Assembly: GCA_018666295.1 (NCBI GenBank)
Contig: JABIZW010000037.1
Coordinates: forward strand, 1-13,728
DNA length: 13,728 bases
Direction: 5' to 3'
From: Halieaceae bacterium
GTDB taxonomy: Bacteria > Pseudomonadota > Gammaproteobacteria > Pseudomonadales > Halieaceae
Under the pieces are notes generated by a model. The model saw nothing but the letters and a program-made list of their open reading frames with translations. It was not told the origin of the DNA and did not search any database. The translations under genes and the position numbers were made by a program. Positions 7,553 through 13,726 of the stretch are shown here, piece after piece (the first letter of the stretch is position 1; each line of letters begins with the position of its first letter).

Positions 7553-7753
7553 TTAGCCCTCGTTGAGTAGACCTTGGTCGACGAGTTCTTTGAGGTAATG
7601 GCGCCGCGTCTTAAGTTCAACAATGGCCGAAGTGATATCAATATCGCTTCGCGTTTGTCTTTTATCGGACGCGATGTCGAGCAGTTTGCGACTCGATAAG
7701 TCGCTGGCATCGGTCCTGAGCGACCGTTTCGGAATCGATATGATAATGGGCAC
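7553..7753 (-). CDS. 66-residue protein of unknown function
   Basis: A small, charged, soluble protein that I cannot assign to a family. It begins VPIIISIPKR (read as Met at the GTG), has a Ser/Asp/Arg-rich middle, and ends in a helical, leucine-containing stretch (VELKTRRHYLKELVDQGLL). Start choice: the frame stays open upstream to a TTG at 7837, but that would place the start within likely promoter DNA. GTG 7753 has an excellent AGGGAG (7762-7767) eight bases upstream. The stop TAA (7553-7555) is followed, in the same frame, by only three codons and then the ATG of the VWA gene. The two could therefore be one protein with readthrough, or a split or ancestral fusion. As the first gene of the unit it is nearest to the presumed promoter. 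Confidence 0.65.
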   Translation of the reverse strand: MPIIISIPKRSLRTDASDLSSRKLLDIASDKRQTRSDIDITSAIVELKTRRHYLKELVDQGLLNEG

Positions 7754-7890
7754 TGTACTGTCTCCCTCGGTCCACTGTGTAACTCGACCGATGCAATTTT
7801 TGTCTAGGTATAAAACTTTAGACCGCCCATATGACAAAAGTTCAGCGCTATACTCCGTATTGATGAATTTTTTGTTGCAGGGGATGCGCT
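7754..7890. promoter_or_regulatory. Divergent promoter region between the 66-aa gene and msrA
   Basis: This 137-base gap is the largest non-coding stretch in the window and separates two outward-reading units, so it must carry a promoter for each unless distant ones are used. On the minus strand TTGTCA (7837-7832) stands 18 bases before TTATAC (7813-7808), or 19 before TATACC, an acceptable sigma-70 pair. On the plus strand TATACT (7849-7854) is a good -10 element but no convincing -35 sits at 16-18 bases; ATGACA (7831-7836) is only 12 bases away. The two sets overlap around 7831-7837, which could make them compete. AGGGG at 7879-7883 serves as ribosome-binding site for the TTG of msrA. No clear operator palindrome is seen. 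Confidence 0.4.
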
Positions 7891-8550
7891 TTGGACCTCA
7901 TAGAGTTACGACGTAAACAAACGTTGCCGCCGGTAGACGCGGCGCTTCCAGGTCGTGATGCGCCTATGGCTGTGACCCACGATCACACAGTCTTGAAGAC
8001 ACCTTTGTCAGGACCTTTTCCGGCACATCTAGAACAGGCAATGTTTGGCCTGGGTTGCTTTTGGGGAGCTGAGCGTATTTTTTGGACACTGCCGGGTGTG
8101 TACACAACGGCGGTCGGCTACGCCGCAGGGATCACACCGAACCCGACCTATTACGAAGTCTGCACTGGGCAAACAGGACACAACGAAGTGGTATTGGTTG
8201 TTTTTGACCCGATGCAAACTAGCTATGCAACGTTGCTTGCCGTGTTTTGGGAGAGTCACGACCCAACGCAAGGAATGCGGCAGGGTAACGATTTTGGTAC
8301 ACAGTACCGATCGGGTATTTACACTTATTCAGAGGCTCAGACTGAGGCGGCAACCCTGAGTGCTGAGGCCTATAACCACCGTCTCAATGCAGCTGGTTTT
8401 GGCCGGATTACGACAGAGATCAGTGCCGCGTCTGAGTTTTATTACGCGGAGGATCACCACCAGCAATACCTCGATAAAAACCCTCAGGGTTATTGTGGGA
8501 TCAGTGGAACTGGAGTGACCTGCGCCATTGGGACGGGCGTGCTCGCCTAG
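7891..8550 (+). CDS. msrA: Peptide methionine (S)-S-oxide reductase MsrA
   Basis: A 219-residue cytoplasmic enzyme that reduces the S-epimer of methionine sulfoxide, free or in proteins, with electrons from thioredoxin. The catalytic cysteine C56 is in GCFWGAER; the substrate-binding motifs GYAAGITPNPTYYEVCTGQTGHNE and DPTQGMRQGNDFGTQYRS are intact. Recycling cysteines are visible at C202 (GYCG) and C211, the latter one residue farther on than in E. coli MsrA. The TTG at 7891 is chosen because the N-terminus with ALPGRDAPM matches the extended E. coli-type MsrA (ADALPGRNTPM) and because AGGGG lies seven bases upstream; a shorter start at ATG 7966 would lose this segment. It diverges from the protein-quality-control unit, fitting an oxidative-damage role. 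Its TAG overlaps the stop of the opposing rsmE-like gene. Confidence 0.96.
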   Translation: MDLIELRRKQTLPPVDAALPGRDAPMAVTHDHTVLKTPLSGPFPAHLEQAMFGLGCFWGAERIFWTLPGVYTTAVGYAAGITPNPTYYEVCTGQTGHNEVVLVVFDPMQTSYATLLAVFWESHDPTQGMRQGNDFGTQYRSGIYTYSEAQTEAATLSAEAYNHRLNAAGFGRITTEISAASEFYYAEDHHQQYLDKNPQGYCGISGTGVTCAIGTGVLA

Positions 8551-9257
8551 CCCAGTTCTCTGGCCAGTACGGCACAGACGGCGGTGTCGACGCTCAAAAT
8601 TCGATCGCCAAGACTCACCAGGGTGGCGCCCATGTCTTGGGCAAGTGCCACCTCGTAGTCTATGAATCCGCCTTCAGGGCCAATGAGCAGCGCACGCGGC
8701 TGCGCAGAATCAGCGTTGGGTATGTCGTGCCCACCGGGGTGCGCTAAGAGCACTTGGCGCCCTTGGGTTACATCGCCCAGCTGATCCTGCATGAACGGTT
8801 TAAATCGCCGATGCTGAAAAATACGCGGCATGACCGTGTCGCCGGAACGCTCCATTCCTTGAATAAGCGCTGTTTCTACTTTGTCGTCGCTGAGATACGG
8901 AGACTGCCAAAAACTCTTCTCGACACGGTAAGAGTGAATGAGGTGTAGTTCGCCGACACCAAATTCGGCCACAGAGCGAAAAATGCGTCTGAGCATCTTC
9001 GGCCGCGGCAGAGCAAGGATAACTTGAGTGGGGTGCCGCGCCCGAGGTAAGTCTTGCAACTCTACGTCGAGCGACACTTCGCTGTTGGTGACCGAGACGA
9101 CGGTGGCGAGGCCACTTTTGCCGTTGATGAGTCCGACACGAACGGTCTGTCCGGGAGTAACCTTTAATATCGACAGTAGGTGTTTCGCACGGTAATCCCT
9201 GAGGACCACCGTCGTGTGCGCGACCCAGTCGAGTTCTCTGAGTAAGACAATATTCAT
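8547..9257 (-). CDS. RsmE-family SPOUT RNA methyltransferase (divergent branch)
   Basis: A 236-residue member of the RsmE family, which in E. coli makes m3U1498 in 16S rRNA using S-adenosylmethionine. The SPOUT knot end is clear: LLIGPEGGFIDYEVALA (about 191-207) and LGDRILSVDTA (217-226). The N-terminal PUA-like part contains AKHLLSILKVTPGQ. However, the central region reads LALPRPKMLRRIF (81-93) and SYRVEKSFWQSP (109-120), and RILSVDTA replaces the usual RILRTETA. I recall this as a second RsmE-like branch, found beside canonical RsmE in some gammaproteobacteria, so the target U1498 is not assured. The frame extends 37 codons upstream into rimO, but ATG 9257 matches the family N-terminus (MNIVLLREL). 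It starts 10 bases after rimO with no strong ribosome-binding site, so coupling is likely. Confidence 0.88.
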   Translation of the reverse strand: MNIVLLRELDWVAHTTVVLRDYRAKHLLSILKVTPGQTVRVGLINGKSGLATVVSVTNSEVSLDVELQDLPRARHPTQVILALPRPKMLRRIFRSVAEFGVGELHLIHSYRVEKSFWQSPYLSDDKVETALIQGMERSGDTVMPRIFQHRRFKPFMQDQLGDVTQGRQVLLAHPGGHDIPNADSAQPRALLIGPEGGFIDYEVALAQDMGATLVSLGDRILSVDTAVCAVLARELG

Positions 9258-9267
9258 AGAAAACGAA

Positions 9268-10587
9268 TTAGTCCGTCCACAGGTCGTAGTCGTCGGCGTC
9301 TGTGACCTTGCGTGAGACGATATTGCCCGGCTGTAAGCCTGTATTGTCGCGCAGATAAACCGCGCCATCGATCTCAGGTGCGTCGCCTTTTGAGCGACCT
9401 ATGGCACCGTCCGGTGTGATTTCGTCAACGATCACGTCCAAGGAGTGACCTATTTTTTGCTTCAATCGCGCGGAGCTGATTTCCTGTTGAAGGGCCATGA
9501 ACCGATGCCAGCGTTCCTCTTTCACGGCCTCAGAGACCGGGTTGTCCAGAAGATTGGCGGCAGCGCCTTCTACGGCAGAATATTTGAAGCAACCCACGCG
9601 GTCCAACGAGGCTTCTTTGATGAATCCCAGTAGCTCTTCAAACTCGGCTTCTGTCTCGCCTGGGAAACCAACGATAAAGGTTGAGCGAAGCGTAATGTCG
9701 GGGCAGACAGCTCGCCACGCCTTGATACGATCAAGAGTCTTTTCAGCAGCCGCTGGTCGGCGCATGCGCTTTAATACTGATGGGCTGCCATGCTGAAGTG
9801 GAATGTCCAGATAGGGCAGAATCTTGCCCTCGGCCATAAGAGGAATGATGTTATCCACATGAGGGTAAGGGTAAACGTAGTGCAGTCGTACCCATATGCC
9901 CAAGTCGCCAAGCGCCGTTGCGAGATTGATGAGATCACTTTTTAGTGGACGCCCATCCCAAAAGTCCGTGCGGTATTTTATATCGACGCCATAGGCACTG
10001 GTGTCTTGCGAGATAACAAGAAGCTCTTTAACGCCAGATCGTGCGAGTTGCTCCGCTTCTCGCATCACATCGCCAATAGGTCGACTGACCAGGTCTCCGC
10101 GCAGACTTGGGATAATACAAAACTGGCAACGATGGTTGCAGCCCTCTGAAATTTTCAAATAGGCGTAATGTCGGGGGGTGAGCTTGACACCCTGGGCGGG
10201 TATAAGGTCAAGCTTGGGGTCGGGCTTGTGTGGGTTAGGCAGTACTCGACGGACTTCGGAGAGTACTTCCTCATAAGCCGCCGGACCAGTAATGCCCAAG
10301 ACTTTCGGGTGGCGCTCTAAAACTAAATTAGCTTGCTCGCCACCACCCATACAACCGGTGACCAAGACCCGACCGTTCTCTTCAAGCGCCTCGCCAATCG
10401 CAGCCAGCGATTCTTCCTTCGCGCTGTCGATAAACCCACAGGTATTCACAATGACAACACCGGCATCGTGATAGGAGGGCGAGACTTCGTAGCCGTCGAA
10501 ACGCAGCTGGGTCAGTATTCGCTCAGAATCGACCAAGGCTTTAGGACAGCCTAAGGAAACGAAACCGACTTTTTGGGGCTGAGACAT
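9268..10587 (-). CDS. rimO: Ribosomal protein S12 methylthiotransferase RimO
   Basis: A 439-residue radical-SAM enzyme that adds a methylthio group to the conserved aspartate (D89 in E. coli) of ribosomal protein S12. Three parts are visible. The N-terminal UPF0004 domain has its cluster cysteines C14 (LGCPKALVDSE), C50 (NTCGFID) and C79 (TGCM). The radical-SAM domain has CxxxCxxC at C150, C154 and C157 in SEGCNHRCQFCIIPSLRG. The C-terminal TRAM domain lies at about 375-439 and ends DADDYDLWTD. LGCPKALVDSE and GCNHRCQFCIIPSLRG distinguish RimO from the tRNA enzyme MiaB. The length equals that of known RimO. It sits between the DUF2244 gene (35 bases) and the rsmE-like gene (10 bases), both in the same direction. 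Confidence 0.97.
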   Translation of the reverse strand: MSQPQKVGFVSLGCPKALVDSERILTQLRFDGYEVSPSYHDAGVVIVNTCGFIDSAKEESLAAIGEALEENGRVLVTGCMGGGEQANLVLERHPKVLGITGPAAYEEVLSEVRRVLPNPHKPDPKLDLIPAQGVKLTPRHYAYLKISEGCNHRCQFCIIPSLRGDLVSRPIGDVMREAEQLARSGVKELLVISQDTSAYGVDIKYRTDFWDGRPLKSDLINLATALGDLGIWVRLHYVYPYPHVDNIIPLMAEGKILPYLDIPLQHGSPSVLKRMRRPAAAEKTLDRIKAWRAVCPDITLRSTFIVGFPGETEAEFEELLGFIKEASLDRVGCFKYSAVEGAAANLLDNPVSEAVKEERWHRFMALQQEISSARLKQKIGHSLDVIVDEITPDGAIGRSKGDAPEIDGAVYLRDNTGLQPGNIVSRKVTDADDYDLWTD

Positions 10588-10622
10588 TGAGGTTTACCGT
10601 ATCAATCGCGTCCCGCATTGTG

Positions 10623-11126
10623 TCATAGCGTGACGTCTCGTTCGCTGCCGTAAGTGTTAACCGGTAATTCTGCACGCAATCGCTTTAATAAGTCTTCGGA
10701 CTCGTCTTTGTTGAGAAACTCGCCAATGGCGGTTCGGCTCTCACGGTTGTGCAGCCACAACTGAGGACCTTCCCACTTATTTCTTGGGCTGATCACGTTG
10801 ACGGCTGTTTCACTGCGCGCCCAAAGCCATGTTCGTTTAGGCACAAAGTATCCTTTCTCCACCCTTATGAACTGCTCTGAAACCGTCACAATTTGACGGT
10901 ATTCGAGATTCCAGCTGACGTAATACAGCGCTCCCGCAAGCGCCATGAGCTCAGCACCTGCAAACGGTAAAATAGGCCAAGCGCCGAGCAGCGCAAAGCC
11001 AATTGCTGCGCCCAATGACGGAATAGAAATAGCAATGAGCGCATAGAGGTTCGTCCGCCACGTCGCACTCTTGTTGGGTTTAACAATAATAATACGGGCG
11101 TTATCTTCAGACTGTTCGGTTATCAC
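10623..11126 (-). CDS. DUF2244-family membrane protein
   Basis: A 167-residue protein with two hydrophobic helices (about 26-49 and 51-72) followed by a soluble C-terminal half containing WNLEYRQIVTVSEQFIRVEKG, TWLWARSETAVNV and WEGPQLWLHNRES. The layout matches the DUF2244 integral-membrane family, whose biochemical role is unknown. The frame continues 59 codons farther, over the end of rluA, but that segment resembles no N-terminus. The GTG at 11126 is preferred because GGAAGGG (plus-strand cccttcc, 11135-11141) lies eight bases upstream. It starts 37 bases after rluA and is followed 35 bases later by rimO. Members of the family are often reported near respiratory oxidase genes; none are seen here, so context gives no function. 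Confidence 0.82.
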   Translation of the reverse strand: MITEQSEDNARIIIVKPNKSATWRTNLYALIAISIPSLGAAIGFALLGAWPILPFAGAELMALAGALYYVSWNLEYRQIVTVSEQFIRVEKGYFVPKRTWLWARSETAVNVISPRNKWEGPQLWLHNRESRTAIGEFLNKDESEDLLKRLRAELPVNTYGSERDVTL

Positions 11127-11163
11127 TGCGTCAACCCTTCCGAGGCGCTTTTCAGCCCATTGA

Positions 11164-11862
11164 TCAAAGTGAGAACGGTATCGGGGTGAACGCCGAAATC
11201 CAATGACCTGTTGCAGGTGCGCACAGTTTAAGTCGTGTCGCATGCAGTAAAAGTCTTGGAGACGCGGCCAAGGCACTGTCATGGGCGTACATATCGCAGC
11301 CAATAATGGGGTGCCCCAAGGACTGCATATGGATGCGAAGTTGATGAGAACGTCCTGTGACAGGCATGAGTTTGATCAATGTTCGGTTGCCTGAGCGCTT
11401 GAGCACTCTGAAATGAGTCAGCGCCTGTTTGCCGCGGATTTGGCAAATCATTTGTTTGGGGCGATTGGGCCAGTCAGTTGCGATGGGCAGTTCCACCGAG
11501 CCCTCATCGTCTGCAAGTTCTCCCCACAAAACTGCCGTGTACTCTTTCTCAATCTGCCGACGTTGGAATTGTCGCGCGAGCGCCGAGAGACTGACTTTAT
11601 GCTTGGGTACGACCATAATTCCAGAGGTATCCAGGTCTAATCGATGCACCGCATGAACGTCGGGGAATCTTGGCTGAAGGCGCCGAATCAGGCTGTCGTG
11701 ATTCAAAGGATGCCGTCCTGGGACGCTCAATAAATGATGGGGTTTATCGATTAACAAAAGGTCCGCATCCTCGTACACGATGCGGATGGATTCTTGGCTG
11801 TGAGGGACCAAATAGGGCGGTAGCTCGTCGTACTCAGGTGCTGAGGGGGTGTTGGGCGTCAC
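11164..11862 (-). CDS. rluA: Dual-specificity pseudouridine synthase RluA
   Basis: A 232-residue enzyme that isomerises uridine to pseudouridine; E. coli RluA modifies 23S rRNA U746 and U32 of several tRNAs. The catalytic motif is HRLDLDTSG at 73-81, with the nucleophilic D76. The RluA-specific strings LLSVPGR (44-50), DWPNRPKQ, and GRSHQLRIHMQSLGHPIIG followed by PRLLLHA separate it from RluB/E/F and from the larger RluC/D, and there is no S4 domain. It begins at GTG 11862, overlapping the pdxJ stop as GTGA; no ribosome-binding site is visible, so it depends on translation of pdxJ. A perfect 5-bp hairpin (CTCGA/TCGAG, 11870-11882) lies just upstream. The N-terminal 20 residues are an extra acidic/proline-rich stretch relative to E. 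coli. Confidence 0.95.
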   Translation of the reverse strand: MTPNTPSAPEYDELPPYLVPHSQESIRIVYEDADLLLIDKPHHLLSVPGRHPLNHDSLIRRLQPRFPDVHAVHRLDLDTSGIMVVPKHKVSLSALARQFQRRQIEKEYTAVLWGELADDEGSVELPIATDWPNRPKQMICQIRGKQALTHFRVLKRSGNRTLIKLMPVTGRSHQLRIHMQSLGHPIIGCDMYAHDSALAASPRLLLHATRLKLCAPATGHWISAFTPIPFSL

Positions 11863-12626
11863 ACCGCGACTCGACGCTCGAGAGCTTGCAAGTAACGCCT
11901 GACACTCTCGGCGAAACCATATCGGAGCGCGTCGGTAATCAGTGCGTGTCCAATGGACACCTCGAGTAAGTGGGGGATCGTGAAGTCAGGAAGGTTTGCC
12001 AGGTTCAAATCATGGCCGGCATTAATTCCCAGTCCGACATCGTGTGCCGCGACGGCAGCTTCTGAAAACTGGCAAAGAACACGCTCAAAATCACCTGCAG
12101 CATGTGCCACGGCATAGGACTCTGTGTACAGCTCCACGCGGTCGGCGCCGATTTCGGCAGCCGCACTCATGCTCTTGGGCTCAGGGTCCATAAATAAACT
12201 GACGCGACAGCCCATGGCTTTGAGCGACGCAATAATTGGCACGAGTCGCTCAGCGTCTTGGCTTAGATCAAAGCCATGGTCTGACGTCAGCTGAGCATTG
12301 GCGTCAGGCACAAGGGTCACTTGCGCGGGGCGTGTGGCCTCCACCAATGCCATAAATCCGGGGTAGGTCGCGATTCCGTCGCGATCGCTCTTCATGCCAG
12401 CCGCAAAGGGGTTGCCTTCTAGATTGAACTCGACCGCGAGTGAAGACGCTAGGTCGTAGCAGTCGGTCACTCGAATATGGCGCTGATCGGGCCTTGGGTG
12501 AACCGTGATCCCGCCGGCCCCGGCTTCAATAGCGGTCGCTGCAAATTCAAGTGGCGAGGGTACAAGTGTGTCGCGCGAGTTTCGTATGAGCGCGACTTTG
12601 TTGAGATTAACGCTGAGTACAGTCAT
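11859..12626 (-). CDS. pdxJ: Pyridoxine 5'-phosphate synthase PdxJ, atypical form
   Basis: A 255-residue TIM-barrel enzyme that condenses 1-deoxyxylulose 5-phosphate with 3-amino-2-oxopropyl phosphate in the DXP-dependent vitamin B6 pathway. Preserved active-site candidates are N7, H43 and R45 (TVHPRPDQRH), H50, E70 (FNLEGNP), E165 (VELYTESYA) and H205 (INAGHDLN). The hallmark that follows the first strand, usually VNIDHIATLRNAR, is VNLNKVALIRNSR here, so Asp-His has become Asn-Lys. An insertion follows E70 (GNPFAAGMKSDRDG). Together with EVSIGHALITDAL near the end, this resembles the PdxJ type I recall from Bacteroidetes. In many gammaproteobacteria pdxJ sits with recO/era/acpS; here it lies between ppiA and rluA with 4-base overlaps on both sides (ATGA and GTGA). 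Function is likely kept, but a paralogue with altered activity is possible. Confidence 0.92.
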   Translation of the reverse strand: MTVLSVNLNKVALIRNSRDTLVPSPLEFAATAIEAGAGGITVHPRPDQRHIRVTDCYDLASSLAVEFNLEGNPFAAGMKSDRDGIATYPGFMALVEATRPAQVTLVPDANAQLTSDHGFDLSQDAERLVPIIASLKAMGCRVSLFMDPEPKSMSAAAEIGADRVELYTESYAVAHAAGDFERVLCQFSEAAVAAHDVGLGINAGHDLNLANLPDFTIPHLLEVSIGHALITDALRYGFAESVRRYLQALERRVAV

Positions 12627-13219
12627 GGCGAGACGCGGGTTACGCTCAAGAGGACGATTGGATCCACCGGGACGTTTTGAAGCGGCATCTGGCCTTGTTC
12701 TGTTGTTCCCACCGCGTTTGCCGTTGGTGATGAGGCCATAAAGTCGACGATGCGCATGCCACTAATGACTTCGCCGAATACCGTGTAGCCCGCTTTAAAG
12801 GGCGTCCAGTCGAGGCTTGGATTGTTACGATGGTTGATAAAAAATTGGCTGCCCGCCGAGTCTGGATCGCTGGTTCTAGCCATGGCAAGCGTGCCACGAT
12901 CATTGTGCACGCGATTTTTCGACTCATTGACCACCGACCGTTCTGTCTTTCGCTGCTTTAGGTCCACGTCAAAACCACCACCCTGAACCATGAAGCCCTC
13001 GATAATGCGGTGGAAAACAGTGTTTTCGTAAAAACGCTCATCCACGTGACTCAGGAAGTTTTCAACGGTCTTGGGGGATCTGTCGGCAAACAGCAAGACC
13101 GTGATGTCTCCCTCGCTTGTTTCGAGTTTTATAATGGGATTTTCCGCTGCGGCAAATAAGCTCAAAGAGCAAGCGAATGTTGCAATAAGGCTGATTAAGA
13201 TCTGGCGGGCATACTTCAC
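12623..13219 (-). CDS. ppiA: Periplasmic cyclophilin-type peptidyl-prolyl isomerase
   Basis: A 198-residue cis-trans prolyl isomerase assisting folding in the periplasm. A signal peptide covers about residues 1-25 (basic MKYAR, hydrophobic core LISLIATFACSLSLFA, then AAA). The cyclophilin domain has VFHRIIEGFMVQGGGF (68-83; catalytic R71, with F76 and Q79), GTLAMARTSDPDSAGSQFFIN (109-129) and YTVFGEVISGM. The loop composition and signal sequence match PpiA rather than cytoplasmic PpiB. The GTG start (13217-13219) is supported by AAGGAG (13226-13231) six bases upstream and by the signal peptide beginning there. It follows the coiled-coil gene by 18 bases, and its stop overlaps the pdxJ start (ATGA). 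The symbol rests on similarity and location; a second secreted cyclophilin could exist elsewhere. Confidence 0.92.
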   Translation of the reverse strand: MKYARQILISLIATFACSLSLFAAAENPIIKLETSEGDITVLLFADRSPKTVENFLSHVDERFYENTVFHRIIEGFMVQGGGFDVDLKQRKTERSVVNESKNRVHNDRGTLAMARTSDPDSAGSQFFINHRNNPSLDWTPFKAGYTVFGEVISGMRIVDFMASSPTANAVGTTEQGQMPLQNVPVDPIVLLSVTRVSP

Positions 13220-13237
13220 GGAATTCTCCTTGACGAT

Positions 13238-13726
13238 TTATCGCCAGCCGTCGTTGCGTCGGCGTTTGACGGAAAGGCGGGGTACTAATAAGGCAATCAT
13301 TATGCCCAGGGCAATCAAGACAACGACTTCAATGGCCCGGTTGCTGGAGATTCGATCCTGAAGTCGTGCATTTTCAAGTTTCAGTAGATCGTTACGCCCA
13401 TTGGCCTCTTCTAACTTTCCCGTCAGGCTCTTGGTCATTTGGTCAAGTTGAATCGCATTTGCAGAGACGCGCTTGACCTCTGCGAGCGTTTCGCGGGTCT
13501 CTTTAAGTTCTTGAGCCGCAGTGCTCATCAAGGAGTCGGTCGAGGTCAGTTGTACCATGGCGTCGTCGAGGTCGCGCTTGCTCAGGAAGACCGGCGTCAC
13601 CTCCTTGCCACGCTTAGTGTACACGAGGCCGTCGATCATGTACGCGGGCACCTTTGGTGGCGTCGGCGCCTTCTTGGTCTTTACGAGGGTTGCCGCGGCG
13701 GCGCGCTGCTCACCGGCGTGCGGCAT
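13238..13726 (-). CDS. Coiled-coil protein with C-terminal membrane anchor (probably 5'-truncated)
   Basis: A 162-residue reading that I cannot assign to a family. Residues 10-60 hold a Lys/Pro-rich stretch and a small folded-looking segment (MIDGLVYTKRGKEVTPVFLSKRDLDDAM, split here for orientation as residues 30-40 and 41-57). Residues about 65-128 are a long heptad-like helix, probably a coiled coil. Residues 131-150 (AIEVVVLIALGIMIALLVPR) form a membrane helix, followed by a basic tail (KRRRNDGWR) expected to face the cytoplasm. ATG 13724-13726 is the first visible start, but the frame remains open to the window edge two bases later, so the true start may be outside. FLSKRDLDDAM faintly recalls Tic22-like domains; I do not rely on that. 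It is the first gene seen of the unit running through rsmE. Confidence 0.65.
   Translation of the reverse strand: MPHAGEQRAAAATLVKTKKAPTPPKVPAYMIDGLVYTKRGKEVTPVFLSKRDLDDAMVQLTSTDSLMSTAAQELKETRETLAEVKRVSANAIQLDQMTKSLTGKLEEANGRNDLLKLENARLQDRISSNRAIEVVVLIALGIMIALLVPRLSVKRRRNDGWR

Noticed and set aside
7754..7837. 28-codon extension of the 66-aa gene to a TTG start.
   Set aside because: It lacks a good ribosome-binding site and covers promoter-like DNA, whereas GTG 7753 has AGGGAG at eight bases.
9258..9368. 37-codon N-terminal extension of the rsmE-like gene.
   Set aside because: It overlaps the end of rimO, has low-complexity Thr/Ser sequence, and the family N-terminus begins at ATG 9257.
11127..11303. 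59-codon N-terminal extension of the DUF2244 gene.
   Set aside because: It overlaps the 3' end of rluA and resembles no N-terminus; GTG 11126 has a strong ribosome-binding site.
11413..11656. Two overlapping 75-codon plus-strand frames inside rluA.
   Set aside because: Both are antisense shadows of a well-identified RluA gene, without ribosome-binding sites or recognisable domains.
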